Assembly: GCF_963663645.1 (NCBI RefSeq)
Contig: NZ_OY760503.1
Location: forward strand, 2,175,501-2,239,500
Length of the DNA: 64,000 bases
From: an uncultured Trichococcus sp.
GTDB taxonomy: Bacteria > Bacillota > Bacilli > Lactobacillales > Aerococcaceae
Reading direction: 5' to 3'
This document shows, in pieces, positions 22,963 to 32,822 of this stretch; within the stretch, counting starts at the first letter, position 1, and every line of letters begins with the position of its first letter. The position numbers and the translations under genes are program-made. The notes beneath the pieces were generated by a model. The model was not told where the DNA came from. It made no database searches and saw only the letters and a program-made list of their open reading frames with translations.

Positions 22963-22984
22963 GCCGTTACAATAACTGTATAAT
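22956..22984 (+). promoter_or_regulatory. Promoter of the V-ATPase operon
   Basis: TTGAAC (22956-22961) and TATAAT (22979-22984) are separated by 17 bp, about 70 bases before ntpF. This is one of the best promoters in the window and should drive the whole nine-gene operon. Confidence 0.8.
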
Positions 22985-23053
22985 GAAAATACTGATTGGA
23001 AAAAAACTTTTTTCCTAAGGAGAATCAAATAAGGGACGGAGGTGGAATGAAAG

Positions 23054-23374
23054 ATGCAAATATTTGATGAAGTAAAAAAGATTGAGCAGGAAGCAACTGA
23101 TCTGGAATTGGATTATCAGAACAAACTGCGCAAGCTGGAACAGAATACGCAAGATAAAATAGGCGAAATGAAAAGGAATATCGAAAAAGAATTAGCTACT
23201 TTTCAATCCGAAGAACTTGCGAAGAAGTCAGAGCAACTGGCAATTCTTAAAAACGCTTCCGCAGAAAGTGAAAAAGCGGAAATCGAGAAGCTGCAGGCCC
23301 AGTTTGCAGCGAAAGAAAAAGAACTTGTGAATGCCGTAATTGAGGAGGTGATGAGTAAATATGGCAATCGCTAA
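23054..23374 (+). CDS. ntpF: V-type ATPase peripheral stalk subunit NtpF
   Basis: A 106-aa, almost entirely coiled-coil protein (repeating Glu/Lys/Leu heptads from residue 5 to 100). In Enterococcus hirae NtpF pairs with NtpE to form the peripheral stalk that stops the catalytic head rotating. Sequence alone would be vague, but position as first gene of an ntpFIKECGABD operon settles it. GGGACGGAGGTGG precedes the start. Its end overlaps ntpI by 14 bases. Confidence 0.85.
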   Translation: MQIFDEVKKIEQEATDLELDYQNKLRKLEQNTQDKIGEMKRNIEKELATFQSEELAKKSEQLAILKNASAESEKAEIEKLQAQFAAKEKELVNAVIEEVMSKYGNR

Positions 23375-25313
23375 AATGAAAAAAATTACTCTCATTTCTT
23401 TTCACGAAAAAAAAGAGCAGCTATTGACGGCTATCCAGACTTTGCAAAGCTTGGAAGTCATCGACTTGCCCGCTGCAAAAGAAAACTTGCAATCCTTATC
23501 GCCTAAAGAACGAGAGTCAATTGAACAAAGCGTCAAAAAGACCGAAAGTTATCTGGAAAATGTCACGGACGCCCTATCTTTCCTGCAGCCTTATTTAAAG
23601 AAAGAGGCTTTGCTGAAAAGATACACGGCCCCTAAACAGTCCATGTCTTTGGAAGAGCTGAAGAAAGCAACATCAGAATTTTCGGAGGATGATCGGGTAA
23701 CGGCGGTGTTGTCTTTGAAGAATCGCTTGAAAGAACTCGAAGATACAAGAAAAGATTTGTATGAACAGGAAGACTTCTTGATCCAGTGGAAAAAGTTGTC
23801 ATTCAACCCTAAAAATGCAGAAGCTTTTGATCATATTTCCGTCAAAGTCGGGACAATCCCTCAAACGCTCAGCAATGATTATATTGAGAACGTCACTTCC
23901 AGCCCTTTGGTTTATACGGAAGAAATATTCCAAAATAAAGAATCATATGGTGCGGCGATTTTTTATGATCCGATCATTGAAGCGGATGTGAAAGAATTAT
24001 TGGACAGCAATCATTTTCAAGTGCTGCTCTATAATTATGAGCTGCCGCCTGCAGAGGCTTTGGTTGAAGTCCAGGAACTGATCAAGAGAAACCGTGAAGA
24101 GCAAAAGCAGCTGATGAATGACCTTTCCGGTATGAAGGCTGACGAGTGGCAGTTAATGCTACTGTCCGAATATTATTACGCAAAACTGCAACGGGAAAAG
24201 AGTCAGCAGTTGTTGGTGAACGAGAAGCATCTTTTCGTTATCCAAGGATGGCTCGAGGAGGATAAAGTAGAGGAAATTAAACGTACTTTAACCGATACGG
24301 TGTCCGGAGATGAATACGCTCTGCTGGTGGATGACGCAGAAGAATCGGATCTATCCGACATTCCGACAGTTTTGAAGAACAACAGCATCGTCACTCCTTT
24401 CGAGAGTGTCACTGCCATGTACAGTTTGCCGAAATACAACGAAATCGATCCGACACCTTTGCTTACGCCATTCTATCTTTTGTTCTTCGGTATGATGATA
24501 GCGGATGTCGGGTATGGATTGGTGTTGTTCATCGGAACCTTTTTGGCATTGAAATTCCTGAATATCGATAAAGGGATGCGCAAAAATATTCAATTCTTTC
24601 ATATTTTAGCTTATCCATCGATTTTATGGGGATTGGTGTACGGCTCCTTTTTCGGTATCGAATTGCCGGTTTCTCTATTGTCAACGAGTAAGGATGCCAA
24701 CACGATATTATTGATTTCTGTAGTTTTTGGTGTTGTGCAGATTATGTTCGGATTAGGAATCAAAGCATTCTTGTCGCTTCGCGATAAAAATCCATTAGGT
24801 GCCATTTCGGACAGCATCGGCTGGTTGGGGATCATTATCGGAATCATCTTTATCCTCTTCGGAATGATGCTGTTCCCGAGCCAAGTTTTGGTGACGGTGG
24901 GAGCTGCAATGGCCATCACAAGTGCGGTGGCGATCGTGCTGGCGACTGCAATGGCCTCTGAAAACAAAGCTTTGGGAGTCGGAGCAGGTTTGTATAATCT
25001 TTACGGTATAACCAGTTATATCGGGGATATGGTAAGTTATACGCGTTTGATGGCTTTGGGGGTTTCAGGCGGCAGTATCGCTGTTGCTTTCAACATGATC
25101 ATCGATTTTCTGCCGTTTTGGGCCAGAATCACAATCGGTGCCGTACTGTTTGTCCTGCTGCACACAATCAATTTCGGATTGTCCATGCTGAGCGCATACG
25201 TACATGGAGCCCGTTTGGTTTTCGTCGAATTTTTCGGTAAGTTCTATGAAGGCGGCGGAAAAGCATTGAATCCTTTGAAGACGGAAGAAAAATATATCAA
25301 TTTAAAAAAATAA
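23361..25313 (+). CDS. ntpI: V-type ATPase subunit I (a subunit)
   Basis: A 650-aa stator subunit that forms the ion half-channels beside the rotor ring. The N-terminal half (residues about 1-340) is cytosolic with long coiled coils. The C-terminal half has about seven membrane helices, beginning at PTPLLTPFYLLFFGMMIADVGYGL and including SYTRLMALGVSGGSIAVAFN and HTINFGLSMLSAYVHGARLVFVEFFGKFYEGGG, both highly conserved in the family. Length is typical. It overlaps ntpF, implying coupled translation. Confidence 0.95.
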   Translation: MAIAKMKKITLISFHEKKEQLLTAIQTLQSLEVIDLPAAKENLQSLSPKERESIEQSVKKTESYLENVTDALSFLQPYLKKEALLKRYTAPKQSMSLEELKKATSEFSEDDRVTAVLSLKNRLKELEDTRKDLYEQEDFLIQWKKLSFNPKNAEAFDHISVKVGTIPQTLSNDYIENVTSSPLVYTEEIFQNKESYGAAIFYDPIIEADVKELLDSNHFQVLLYNYELPPAEALVEVQELIKRNREEQKQLMNDLSGMKADEWQLMLLSEYYYAKLQREKSQQLLVNEKHLFVIQGWLEEDKVEEIKRTLTDTVSGDEYALLVDDAEESDLSDIPTVLKNNSIVTPFESVTAMYSLPKYNEIDPTPLLTPFYLLFFGMMIADVGYGLVLFIGTFLALKFLNIDKGMRKNIQFFHILAYPSILWGLVYGSFFGIELPVSLLSTSKDANTILLISVVFGVVQIMFGLGIKAFLSLRDKNPLGAISDSIGWLGIIIGIIFILFGMMLFPSQVLVTVGAAMAITSAVAIVLATAMASENKALGVGAGLYNLYGITSYIGDMVSYTRLMALGVSGGSIAVAFNMIIDFLPFWARITIGAVLFVLLHTINFGLSMLSAYVHGARLVFVEFFGKFYEGGGKALNPLKTEEKYINLKK

Positions 25314-25342
25314 AAAAGAAGCATAGTTATGGGAGGAATTAA

Positions 25343-25831
<489 letters not shown>

Positions 25832-25881
25832 TTTTCTTGAGTTCCAGGGGGCTTAAGAAAAAAGTGAGGAGATGAAAACGC

Positions 25882-26472
25882 GTGAAAGACCTACAGTCCT
25901 TGTCTGAACAGATTCTGAACCAAGCGCAAGCCAAAGGGCAAAGCAAGCTGGAAGAATCCGAAAAAGTTTCTATCGCCAAGATAGAAGAAAGCAGACTGAA
26001 ATTAGTTGAACAGCAAAAAGCTCGCAAAGCAGCTGTCCTGAAAAAAATCGCCAATGATTTCGATCGCGAACGTCAAACATTGAAGAACAAAGAGCGGAAT
26101 GCGGTATTGTTGGAGAAACAGCAAATTCTGAAATCAGTCTTCAACCGTTCGCTGGAAACGATGTACGCTTGGGATAAAAATCAGTTCGCAAACTTTATGC
26201 AAGGTGTACTTTCCGGATTCGACAGCTCGACGGCTTATACGATCGTTCCGGGAGCAAAATCGATCGAGCATTTCCAAGGGGAACCGATGCAGAAGCTACT
26301 GAAAAGTTACCCTGCTGTGAAAGTGGCAAAAGAGACGATTCCGAACAGAGCTGGATTTATCATCCAAGAGGGCGGCGTCGACTACAACTTCTGCTTCGAT
26401 GAGTTGATTGAAGAAGTGAAGAAAGAATATTCAGCAAAATTAGCGGTAATCGCATTCAAAGAAGAACAGTAA
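25882..26472 (+). CDS. ntpE: V-type ATPase subunit E (peripheral stalk)
   Basis: A 196-aa protein. The N-terminal half is a long helix rich in Lys, Glu and Gln (LEESEKVSIAKIEESRLKLVEQQKARKAAVLKK) that pairs with NtpF. The C-terminal globular domain carries AGFIIQEGGVDYNFCFDELIEEV, a family hallmark, and contacts the catalytic head. The start is GTG at 25882, with GAGGAG ten bases upstream; no better ATG exists in frame. Confidence 0.92.
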   Translation: MKDLQSLSEQILNQAQAKGQSKLEESEKVSIAKIEESRLKLVEQQKARKAAVLKKIANDFDRERQTLKNKERNAVLLEKQQILKSVFNRSLETMYAWDKNQFANFMQGVLSGFDSSTAYTIVPGAKSIEHFQGEPMQKLLKSYPAVKVAKETIPNRAGFIIQEGGVDYNFCFDELIEEVKKEYSAKLAVIAFKEEQ

Positions 26473-26484
26473 AGGAGGGGCATC

Positions 26485-27492
26485 ATGCAAGAGATTGACT
26501 ACAAAGGCGTCAATACGGTACTTCGCACCTATGAATTGCAGCTGTTGACGGAAGCGGATTACGATCGGATGCTAAAAGCCCATTCTTTAAAAGATGCTTT
26601 GGATGTTCTGAAAGGCACCGGTTATGAGTTTGATGAAAAAGAAGTTTTGACCAATAAAAACTTCGAAGGGTTCCTTATGGGGCATTTGGCGGAAATTTAT
26701 CATGAATTCTTCACGGCCACACCGGCTGAGGAAATCGTTGAACTTTTCGCATTGCGCTATACTTACCACAATCTGAAGGTGTTGCTGAAACAGCGCTTTT
26801 CAGGTGAAGAGCTCGAACATTTATTGATCCCTATCGGAAAATATTCTTTGGCCAGTTTGAAGAAATTGGTCGAAACCGGTGAAGGCAGCGAGGAACATCC
26901 GGTTTTGGTGGAGGGTGTCCAACACGCTCTGCATGACTTTGAAGAGGAACAGCGGATTGAAGCCGCTACGATCTATATGGATACTTATTATTTCAAGCAT
27001 CTGCGTTCCATCAGCGATGAGATTCAACACCCAAGCATCACCAAAATGGTGGACGGCATGATCGACCTCTACAATCTGTCGACCATGGTAAGAAGTCTGA
27101 AGCAGAACAAACCGCGTGCTTTCCTGCATACGGTCTTATCCAGTTCCGGTTCTGTGGCAAAGCGCGACCTGATCGAAGAATCGATCAATGGAGCCAGTGC
27201 AGTGATGCGGAAGCATTACTTCAGCAAACCTTACGGTGAGAAGCTGCTCAATCTGGTTTCAGATAAAACGGATGAGGTGGACACACAGAAGCTGGACAGT
27301 CTTGTGGACGAGTATACTTATGAATTGGTTGCGGAAGGATTGTACCAGCCTTTTGGCCCGGTCCCTTTGTTGGGGTATCTTTTTGCCAAGGAAAAAGAAG
27401 TCACGAATATCCGGCTGATACTGATTGGAAAAGATAACCAGATAGATGAAGCGATTTTGAGAGAAAGGATGCGACCTGTATATGGCTCATAA
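26485..27492 (+). CDS. ntpC: V-type ATPase subunit C (d subunit, rotor socket)
   Basis: A 335-aa helical, funnel-shaped protein that links the central stalk to the membrane ring. It matches the family by [26 protein letters not shown] at the start, [16 protein letters not shown] in the middle and [18 protein letters not shown] near the end. AAAGGAGGGG precedes the ATG. It overlaps ntpG by 11 bases, so translation is probably coupled. Confidence 0.92.
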   Translation: MQEIDYKGVNTVLRTYELQLLTEADYDRMLKAHSLKDALDVLKGTGYEFDEKEVLTNKNFEGFLMGHLAEIYHEFFTATPAEEIVELFALRYTYHNLKVLLKQRFSGEELEHLLIPIGKYSLASLKKLVETGEGSEEHPVLVEGVQHALHDFEEEQRIEAATIYMDTYYFKHLRSISDEIQHPSITKMVDGMIDLYNLSTMVRSLKQNKPRAFLHTVLSSSGSVAKRDLIEESINGASAVMRKHYFSKPYGEKLLNLVSDKTDEVDTQKLDSLVDEYTYELVAEGLYQPFGPVPLLGYLFAKEKEVTNIRLILIGKDNQIDEAILRERMRPVYGS

Positions 27493-27793
27493 TATTGCAG
27501 TAGTGGGAGATAAAGATTCCATCCTTCCTTTCAAAATTTTAGGGTTTGATGTATTTGCATGCCATAATGCGCAGACCGCCCGTGAAACAGTCGATCGTTT
27601 GGCAGCCGAAAATTACGGAATCATCTATTTGACCGAAGAAATGGCAAAAGAAATACCTGATACAGTCAGTAGGTATGACAACAGAGTCCAACCCGCCATC
27701 ATCCTGATCCCTAACCATAAGGGGTCGCTGAACATCGGCAAGAACCGTATTCAGGAAAATGTAGAAAAAGCAGTTGGACAGAATATTTTATAA
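27482..27793 (+). CDS. ntpG: V-type ATPase subunit F (NtpG, central stalk)
   Basis: A 103-aa Rossmann-like protein. The pattern [58 protein letters not shown] is the canonical V-ATPase F subunit, which binds the D subunit in the rotating shaft. Length is typical. It lies between ntpC and ntpA as in Enterococcus hirae. Confidence 0.93.
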   Translation: MAHNIAVVGDKDSILPFKILGFDVFACHNAQTARETVDRLAAENYGIIYLTEEMAKEIPDTVSRYDNRVQPAIILIPNHKGSLNIGKNRIQENVEKAVGQNIL

Positions 27794-27809
27794 TTAGGAG
27801 GGGACTTTT

Positions 27810-29594
27810 TTGAAAAATGGAAAGATAATAAAAGTTTCCGGACCTTTAGTTATGGCGGAAGGAATGGAAGCAGCGAACATCCAGGATATTTGCCGGGTCG
27901 GCGATCTTGGACTGATCGGTGAAATCATCGAGATGCGAAATGATGTCGCATCCATTCAAGTTTATGAAGAAACTTCCGGAATTGGTCCTGGAGAACCTGT
28001 ACTCACAACGGGAGAGGCCTTGTCTGTCGAATTAGGGCCAGGAATCCTGTCGCAAATGTTCGATGGGATCCAGCGTCCCTTGGACACGTTCCGTGAGGTA
28101 ACAGCAAGCAATTTTCTAGTGCGCGGAACCGATATCAGCTCACTGAAGAGAGAAAACGTATGGGAATTCAAAGCCACAAAGAAAATCGGCGATCATGTCG
28201 TAGCCGGTGATATTGTCGGTACTGTGCAAGAAACCAAGGTTATCGAGCACCGGATCATGGTTCCTTACGGCATCTCAGGCAAGTTGACTGCCATCCAGGA
28301 CGGCAACTATACCTTGGACGATACGGCCTATGTCATCGAAACGGAAAATGGCTTGAAAGAGTTGACTCTGATGCAAAGATGGCCGGTCCGCCGTGGCCGT
28401 CCGTTCAAGCAAAAAATGAACCCGCACACGCCGATGGTTACCGGTCAGCGCGTCATCGACACTTTCTTCCCGATTACAAAAGGGGGAGCAGCTGCTGTCC
28501 CGGGTCCGTTTGGAGCAGGAAAGACTGTCGTGCAGCATCAGATTGCGAAATACAGTGATGTGGATATCGTAATCTATGTAGGTTGCGGCGAACGCGGAAA
28601 CGAAATGACGGATGTTCTGAATGAATTTCCGGAATTGGTCGATCCGAACACCGGCGAATCCTTGATGGAGCGGACAATCCTTATCGCGAACACTTCCAAT
28701 ATGCCGGTTGCGGCGCGTGAAGCATCCATTTACACCGGGATAACGATTGCGGAATATTTCCGTGATATGGGTTACAGTGTTGCGATCATGGCGGATTCGA
28801 CATCCCGTTGGGCAGAAGCTTTGCGTGAGATGTCAGGACGTCTTGAAGAAATGCCTGGTGACGAAGGTTATCCAGCCTATCTAGGGAGCCGTGTGGCGGA
28901 GTATTATGAGCGTGCGGGCCGAGTGTTGGCTTTAGGCTCAGAAGACCGTGAAGGAAGCATCACGGCCATTGGAGCCGTATCCCCTCCTGGGGGTGACATC
29001 TCTGAACCAGTAACGCAAAACACATTGCGTGTCGTTAAAGTTTTCTGGGCGTTGGATGCCACTTTGGCACAAAAAAGACATTTCCCATCCATGAACTGGT
29101 TGACTTCCTATTCTCTTTACAATACCGAAGTAGGGGAATATCTGAACAATGCCTTACAGACAAAATGGTCTGAGATGGTCCAGCATGCGATGAACCTCCT
29201 GCAGGAAGAATCGGAACTGGAAGAGATCGTCCGCTTGGTCGGTATCGAGTCCTTGTCCGAGAAAGATCGCATGACCATGGCCATTGCGGAATCGTTGCGT
29301 GAGGATTACCTGCAACAAAACGCTTTCGATGACGTGGATACTTATACATCCCGCGAAAAGCAATTAGCGATGCTTGAACTGATTTTGAGTTTCGAAGCCG
29401 AAGCACGTGAAGCAATGCGTTTGGGCGCGTACTTCAACGAAATTATTGAAGGGACTACTGATCTGCGTGACCGGATCGCAAGAAGCAAATATATCAGGGA
29501 AGAAGAGCTTGCTGAGATGGAAAACATCAAAGCAGACATGAAGAAAAGATTACACGAGATTGTTGCGGAAGGAGGGATGACGCGCCATGCTTAA
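27810..29594 (+). CDS. ntpA: V-type ATPase catalytic subunit A
   Basis: A 594-aa catalytic subunit that hydrolyses ATP to drive rotation. The Walker [12 protein letters not shown] is at about residues 232-242. The catalytic GERGNEMTD follows at about 258-266, and [27 protein letters not shown] further on. The non-homologous insert typical of A subunits lies before the P-loop. The start is TTG at 27810, six bases after AGGAGGGG. It overlaps ntpB by eight bases. Confidence 0.97.
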   Translation: MKNGKIIKVSGPLVMAEGMEAANIQDICRVGDLGLIGEIIEMRNDVASIQVYEETSGIGPGEPVLTTGEALSVELGPGILSQMFDGIQRPLDTFREVTASNFLVRGTDISSLKRENVWEFKATKKIGDHVVAGDIVGTVQETKVIEHRIMVPYGISGKLTAIQDGNYTLDDTAYVIETENGLKELTLMQRWPVRRGRPFKQKMNPHTPMVTGQRVIDTFFPITKGGAAAVPGPFGAGKTVVQHQIAKYSDVDIVIYVGCGERGNEMTDVLNEFPELVDPNTGESLMERTILIANTSNMPVAAREASIYTGITIAEYFRDMGYSVAIMADSTSRWAEALREMSGRLEEMPGDEGYPAYLGSRVAEYYERAGRVLALGSEDREGSITAIGAVSPPGGDISEPVTQNTLRVVKVFWALDATLAQKRHFPSMNWLTSYSLYNTEVGEYLNNALQTKWSEMVQHAMNLLQEESELEEIVRLVGIESLSEKDRMTMAIAESLREDYLQQNAFDDVDTYTSREKQLAMLELILSFEAEAREAMRLGAYFNEIIEGTTDLRDRIARSKYIREEELAEMENIKADMKKRLHEIVAEGGMTRHA

Positions 29595-30963
29595 GGAATA
29601 TAAAACAGTTACTGAAGTTGTAGGTCCGTTGATGGCAGTAGAGCAAGTCGAGGGCGTCAAGTTTGATGAGTTGGTTGAAATCCAGATGCATACGGGCGAA
29701 ATCCGTCATGGTCAAGTATTGGAAGTCAGCAAGGACAAAGCGATGGTGCAGATTTTTGAAGGCCCGAGCGGAATCAACATCAAGGACACCAAAGTCCGCT
29801 TCCGTGGGAAACCTCTTTCCATTGCGGTTTCTGAAGACATGGTCGGACGAGTATTCGATGGAATGGGTAATCCGATAGACGGAGGACCGGAAATCATCCC
29901 GGAAGCAAGTTTGGATATTAACGGTCAGGCAATCAATCCGGTTGCCCGGGACTATCCGGATGAGTTCATCCAGACCGGCATTTCTGCCATCGACCATCTG
30001 AACACGCTCGTAAGAGGACAGAAACTTCCTGTATTCTCCGGGTCAGGTTTGCCCCATAAGGAATTGGCTGCACAGATCGCCCGTCAAGCGACTGTATTGA
30101 ACAGCGATGAAAAATTTGCGGTTGTGTTTGCGGCCATGGGAATCACTTTTGAAGAAAAGGAATACTTCATGGAGGATTTCCGCAAAACCGGCGCCATCGA
30201 CCGTTCTGTCATGTTCATCAACTTGGCGAACGATCCGGCCATCGAACGTATCGCCACTCCTAAAATGGCTTTGACGGTCGCTGAATACTTGGCTTACGAG
30301 AAGGATATGCACGTCCTGGTCATCATGACGGACATGACCAACTACTGCGAAGCTTTGCGTGAAATTTCGGCAGCACGCCGTGAAGTTCCCGGTCGACGTG
30401 GTTATCCTGGTTACTTGTACACGAACCTTTCCACCTTGTACGAGCGCGCGGGTCGTCTTATCGGCAAAAAAGGTTCGGTTACACAGATCCCGATCCTTTC
30501 CATGCCAGAGGATGATATTACCCATCCGATCCCGGATTTGACCGGTTATATCACAGAGGGCCAAATCATTCTTTCCCGAGAATTGAACAATTCCGGCATC
30601 AAACCGCCGATCAATGTGTTGCCGTCGCTTTCCCGTCTGAAAGATAAGGGTACCGGCGAAGGCAAGACAAGAAAAGACCATGCACCAACGATGAACCAGT
30701 TGTTTGCGGCGTACGCAAAAGGAAAGCAGGCTAAAGAATTGGCTGTCATCCTAGGGGAATCAGCATTGTCCAAGACCGATAAACTGTATGTACAGTTCAC
30801 GAAGCGTTTTGAAGAAGAATACATCAGTCAAGGTTTCTATACGAACCGTTCAATCGAAGAGACATTGGCTTTGGGTTGGGAACTGTTGTCCATCCTGCCG
30901 GTGACTGAACTTAAGAGAATCAAGAGCGATATGATCGATGAGTTTATGCCGAAGGGAGAGTGA
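29587..30963 (+). CDS. ntpB: V-type ATPase regulatory subunit B
   Basis: A 458-aa nucleotide-binding partner of subunit A. It keeps the ATPase fold but lacks a true P-loop (the site reads [18 protein letters not shown], about residues 143-160), as expected for B subunits. [18 protein letters not shown] and the C-terminal [19 protein letters not shown] region are diagnostic. Starts inside the end of ntpA after GGAGGG. Confidence 0.97.
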   Translation: MLKEYKTVTEVVGPLMAVEQVEGVKFDELVEIQMHTGEIRHGQVLEVSKDKAMVQIFEGPSGINIKDTKVRFRGKPLSIAVSEDMVGRVFDGMGNPIDGGPEIIPEASLDINGQAINPVARDYPDEFIQTGISAIDHLNTLVRGQKLPVFSGSGLPHKELAAQIARQATVLNSDEKFAVVFAAMGITFEEKEYFMEDFRKTGAIDRSVMFINLANDPAIERIATPKMALTVAEYLAYEKDMHVLVIMTDMTNYCEALREISAARREVPGRRGYPGYLYTNLSTLYERAGRLIGKKGSVTQIPILSMPEDDITHPIPDLTGYITEGQIILSRELNNSGIKPPINVLPSLSRLKDKGTGEGKTRKDHAPTMNQLFAAYAKGKQAKELAVILGESALSKTDKLYVQFTKRFEEEYISQGFYTNRSIEETLALGWELLSILPVTELKRIKSDMIDEFMPKGE

Positions 30964-30969
30964 TCGTCC

Positions 30970-31605
30970 ATGGCTAGATTGAATGTAAAGCCTACCCGGA
31001 TGGAACTGTCCAATTTGAAATCGCGTCTGGTGCTTTCCACACGCGGCCATAAATTGCTGAAGGACAAACAAGATGAATTGATGCGTCAATTCATCAATCT
31101 GATCCGCGAAAACAACCTCCTGAGGGATGAAGTCGAAAAAGAATTGACTGCTTCGATGCGTTCTTTCGTGGTAGCGAAGTCGCTTCTGAATGAAGCCTTC
31201 ATCGAAGAACTGTTTGCGGTACCCGGAACGGCGGTAGAGTTGGATATCCAAGAGAATAACATCATGAGTGTTGTTGTCCCTCAGATGAATTTTTCGATTA
31301 TCGATGAGGATGATAAATCTTCGGATTTGCAATACGGATATGTGAACTCGAATGCGGAATTGGATGATGCGATCCAAAAGATCGAAAAAATCCTTCCGAA
31401 ACTGCTCAAGCTGACGGAAATAGAAAAAACATGCCAACTTCTGGCCGATGAAATCGAAAAGACAAGAAGGCGTGTAAATGCATTGGAATACAATATGATT
31501 CCGCAGTTGCAGGAGACGATCCGTTACATCCAGATGAAACTTGAAGAGAATGAACGTTCAAACATCGTCCGTATGATGAAAGTCAAAGACATGGGTGTTT
31601 CATGA
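30970..31605 (+). CDS. ntpD: V-type ATPase subunit D (central shaft)
   Basis: A 211-aa protein forming the rotating coiled-coil shaft. N-terminal [38 protein letters not shown] and the C-terminal [22 protein letters not shown] helix are family signatures. It is the last gene of the operon: a terminator follows, and no ntpJ (K+ uptake) gene, which ends the Enterococcus hirae operon, is present. Confidence 0.95.
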   Translation: MARLNVKPTRMELSNLKSRLVLSTRGHKLLKDKQDELMRQFINLIRENNLLRDEVEKELTASMRSFVVAKSLLNEAFIEELFAVPGTAVELDIQENNIMSVVVPQMNFSIIDEDDKSSDLQYGYVNSNAELDDAIQKIEKILPKLLKLTEIEKTCQLLADEIEKTRRRVNALEYNMIPQLQETIRYIQMKLEENERSNIVRMMKVKDMGVS

Positions 31606-31611
31606 TGAAGA

Positions 31612-31647
31612 AAGAACAAGACAGGGATATCCTTGTCTTGTTCTTTT
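31612..31647 (+). terminator. Intrinsic terminator of the V-ATPase operon
   Basis: AAGAACAAGACA (31612-31623) pairs with TGTCTTGTTCTT (31634-31645), with GGATATCC in the centre, then T residues. It lies seven bases after the ntpD stop. The 200 bases from here to gmk contain no gene that I can support. Confidence 0.9.
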
Positions 31648-31847
31648 GTCTTTGCGTCCATCCAGCGCGGTAACCGTATCCGATTCAGCGGAGCAGCTGC
31701 TGAAAACGGTAACTAATAAAATGTTGGCGGAAGACTCCGGTAAAGGTTTTAACCTTGAAGAAATTGTGTTAAACTATGAAATAATAAACAGAACGCCGCA
31801 TTAGGCTGTACGACGCTGTAAAAATATAATTGGATGGTGGGCATTAA

Positions 31848-32459
31848 ATGACAGAAAAAGGATTGTTGATTGTCTTATCCGGACCTTCGGGAGTAGGCAA
31901 AGGGACTGTGAGACAAGCAATTTTTTCTCGTGGTGAACGGGAGTTCATATATTCAATTTCCGCTACGACCCGCAAAGCGCGCGAAGGGGAAGTGGATGGC
32001 AAAGATTATTTCTTCAAGGAAAGAGAAGAATTCGAGAGAATGATCGCCGATAATGAACTGTTGGAGTATACCGAGTATGTGGGGAATTACTATGGGACGC
32101 CAATCGACTATGTAAGAAGAACGTTGGACACGGGAAAAGACATTTTTCTGGAGATCGAAGTTCAAGGTGCCATGCAAGTGAAGGAACGGATGCCGGAAGG
32201 TATATTCATCTTCTTGACGCCTCCTGACATGACGGAACTGGAATCGCGGATCGTAAATCGCGGTACGGACGAGTCCCCGATCATCAAACAAAGAATGGAA
32301 AAGGCTATTGAAGAGCTCAGTTTGATGCGTTATTATGATTATGCGGTAGAAAACGACACAGTAGAGAATGCGGTACAGAAAGTGCTCGGCATCATCCAAA
32401 GCGAACACTTGAAAGTTTCCCGGATTCTGGATACCATCTGTGCGGATGAAAGGGAGTAA
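31848..32459 (+). CDS. gmk: Guanylate kinase
   Basis: A 203-aa enzyme that phosphorylates GMP to GDP. The P-loop [12 protein letters not shown] is at the N-terminus. The GMP-binding block [21 protein letters not shown] is at about 34-54, and YYGTPIDYV and [11 protein letters not shown] follow. Length is typical. GGATGGTGGG precedes the ATG. It is paired with rpoZ, the near-universal order, and starts the gmk-rpoZ-priA-fmt block. Confidence 0.96.
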   Translation: MTEKGLLIVLSGPSGVGKGTVRQAIFSRGEREFIYSISATTRKAREGEVDGKDYFFKEREEFERMIADNELLEYTEYVGNYYGTPIDYVRRTLDTGKDIFLEIEVQGAMQVKERMPEGIFIFLTPPDMTELESRIVNRGTDESPIIKQRMEKAIEELSLMRYYDYAVENDTVENAVQKVLGIIQSEHLKVSRILDTICADERE

Positions 32460-32465
32460 AATAAT

Positions 32466-32681
32466 ATGATGTTATATCCTTCGATCGATAAATTGTTGGA
32501 GCAAGTGGATTCAAAATATTCAATGGTCATTCTTTCAAGCAAAAGAGCGCACCAGTTGCACGATCGCTCCGAGCCTTTATTGGATAATTACCAGTCCTAC
32601 AAGAATGTAGGACGTGCGCTGGAAGAAGTAGTTGCCGGCGAATTGGAAATCAACCCGAATTCCATCATCCCTGAAAGATAA
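32466..32681 (+). CDS. rpoZ: RNA polymerase omega subunit
   Basis: A 71-aa protein that aids folding of the beta-prime subunit. YPSIDKLLEQVDSKYSMVILSSKRAHQL and GRALEEVVAGEL are diagnostic. It starts six bases after gmk; a second ATG directly follows the first and could be used instead. In Bacillus coaBC comes next; here a terminator and then priA follow. Confidence 0.93.
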   Translation: MMLYPSIDKLLEQVDSKYSMVILSSKRAHQLHDRSEPLLDNYQSYKNVGRALEEVVAGELEINPNSIIPER

Positions 32682-32701
32682 CAGAATAGGAATGAAAAAA
32701 G

Positions 32702-32743
32702 ACTACTGTTTTTGAACTTCAAAATCAGTAGTTTTATTTTTTT
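32702..32743 (+). terminator. Intrinsic terminator after rpoZ
   Basis: ACTACTG (32702-32708) pairs with CAGTAGT (32726-32732), with TTTGAA/TTCAAA inside, followed by a strong T-run. Confidence 0.85.
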
Positions 32744-32822
32744 GATGCCGAAAATCTCTGGGAAGACTTTATCGGCATAATTTAGTAAGATAGTGGTTAG
32801 AAAAAGAAGGGGAGGGCTTTAC

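Noticed and set aside
31595-31804. 69-codon ORF between ntpD and gmk
   Set aside because: It crosses the V-ATPase operon terminator and has no ribosome site.
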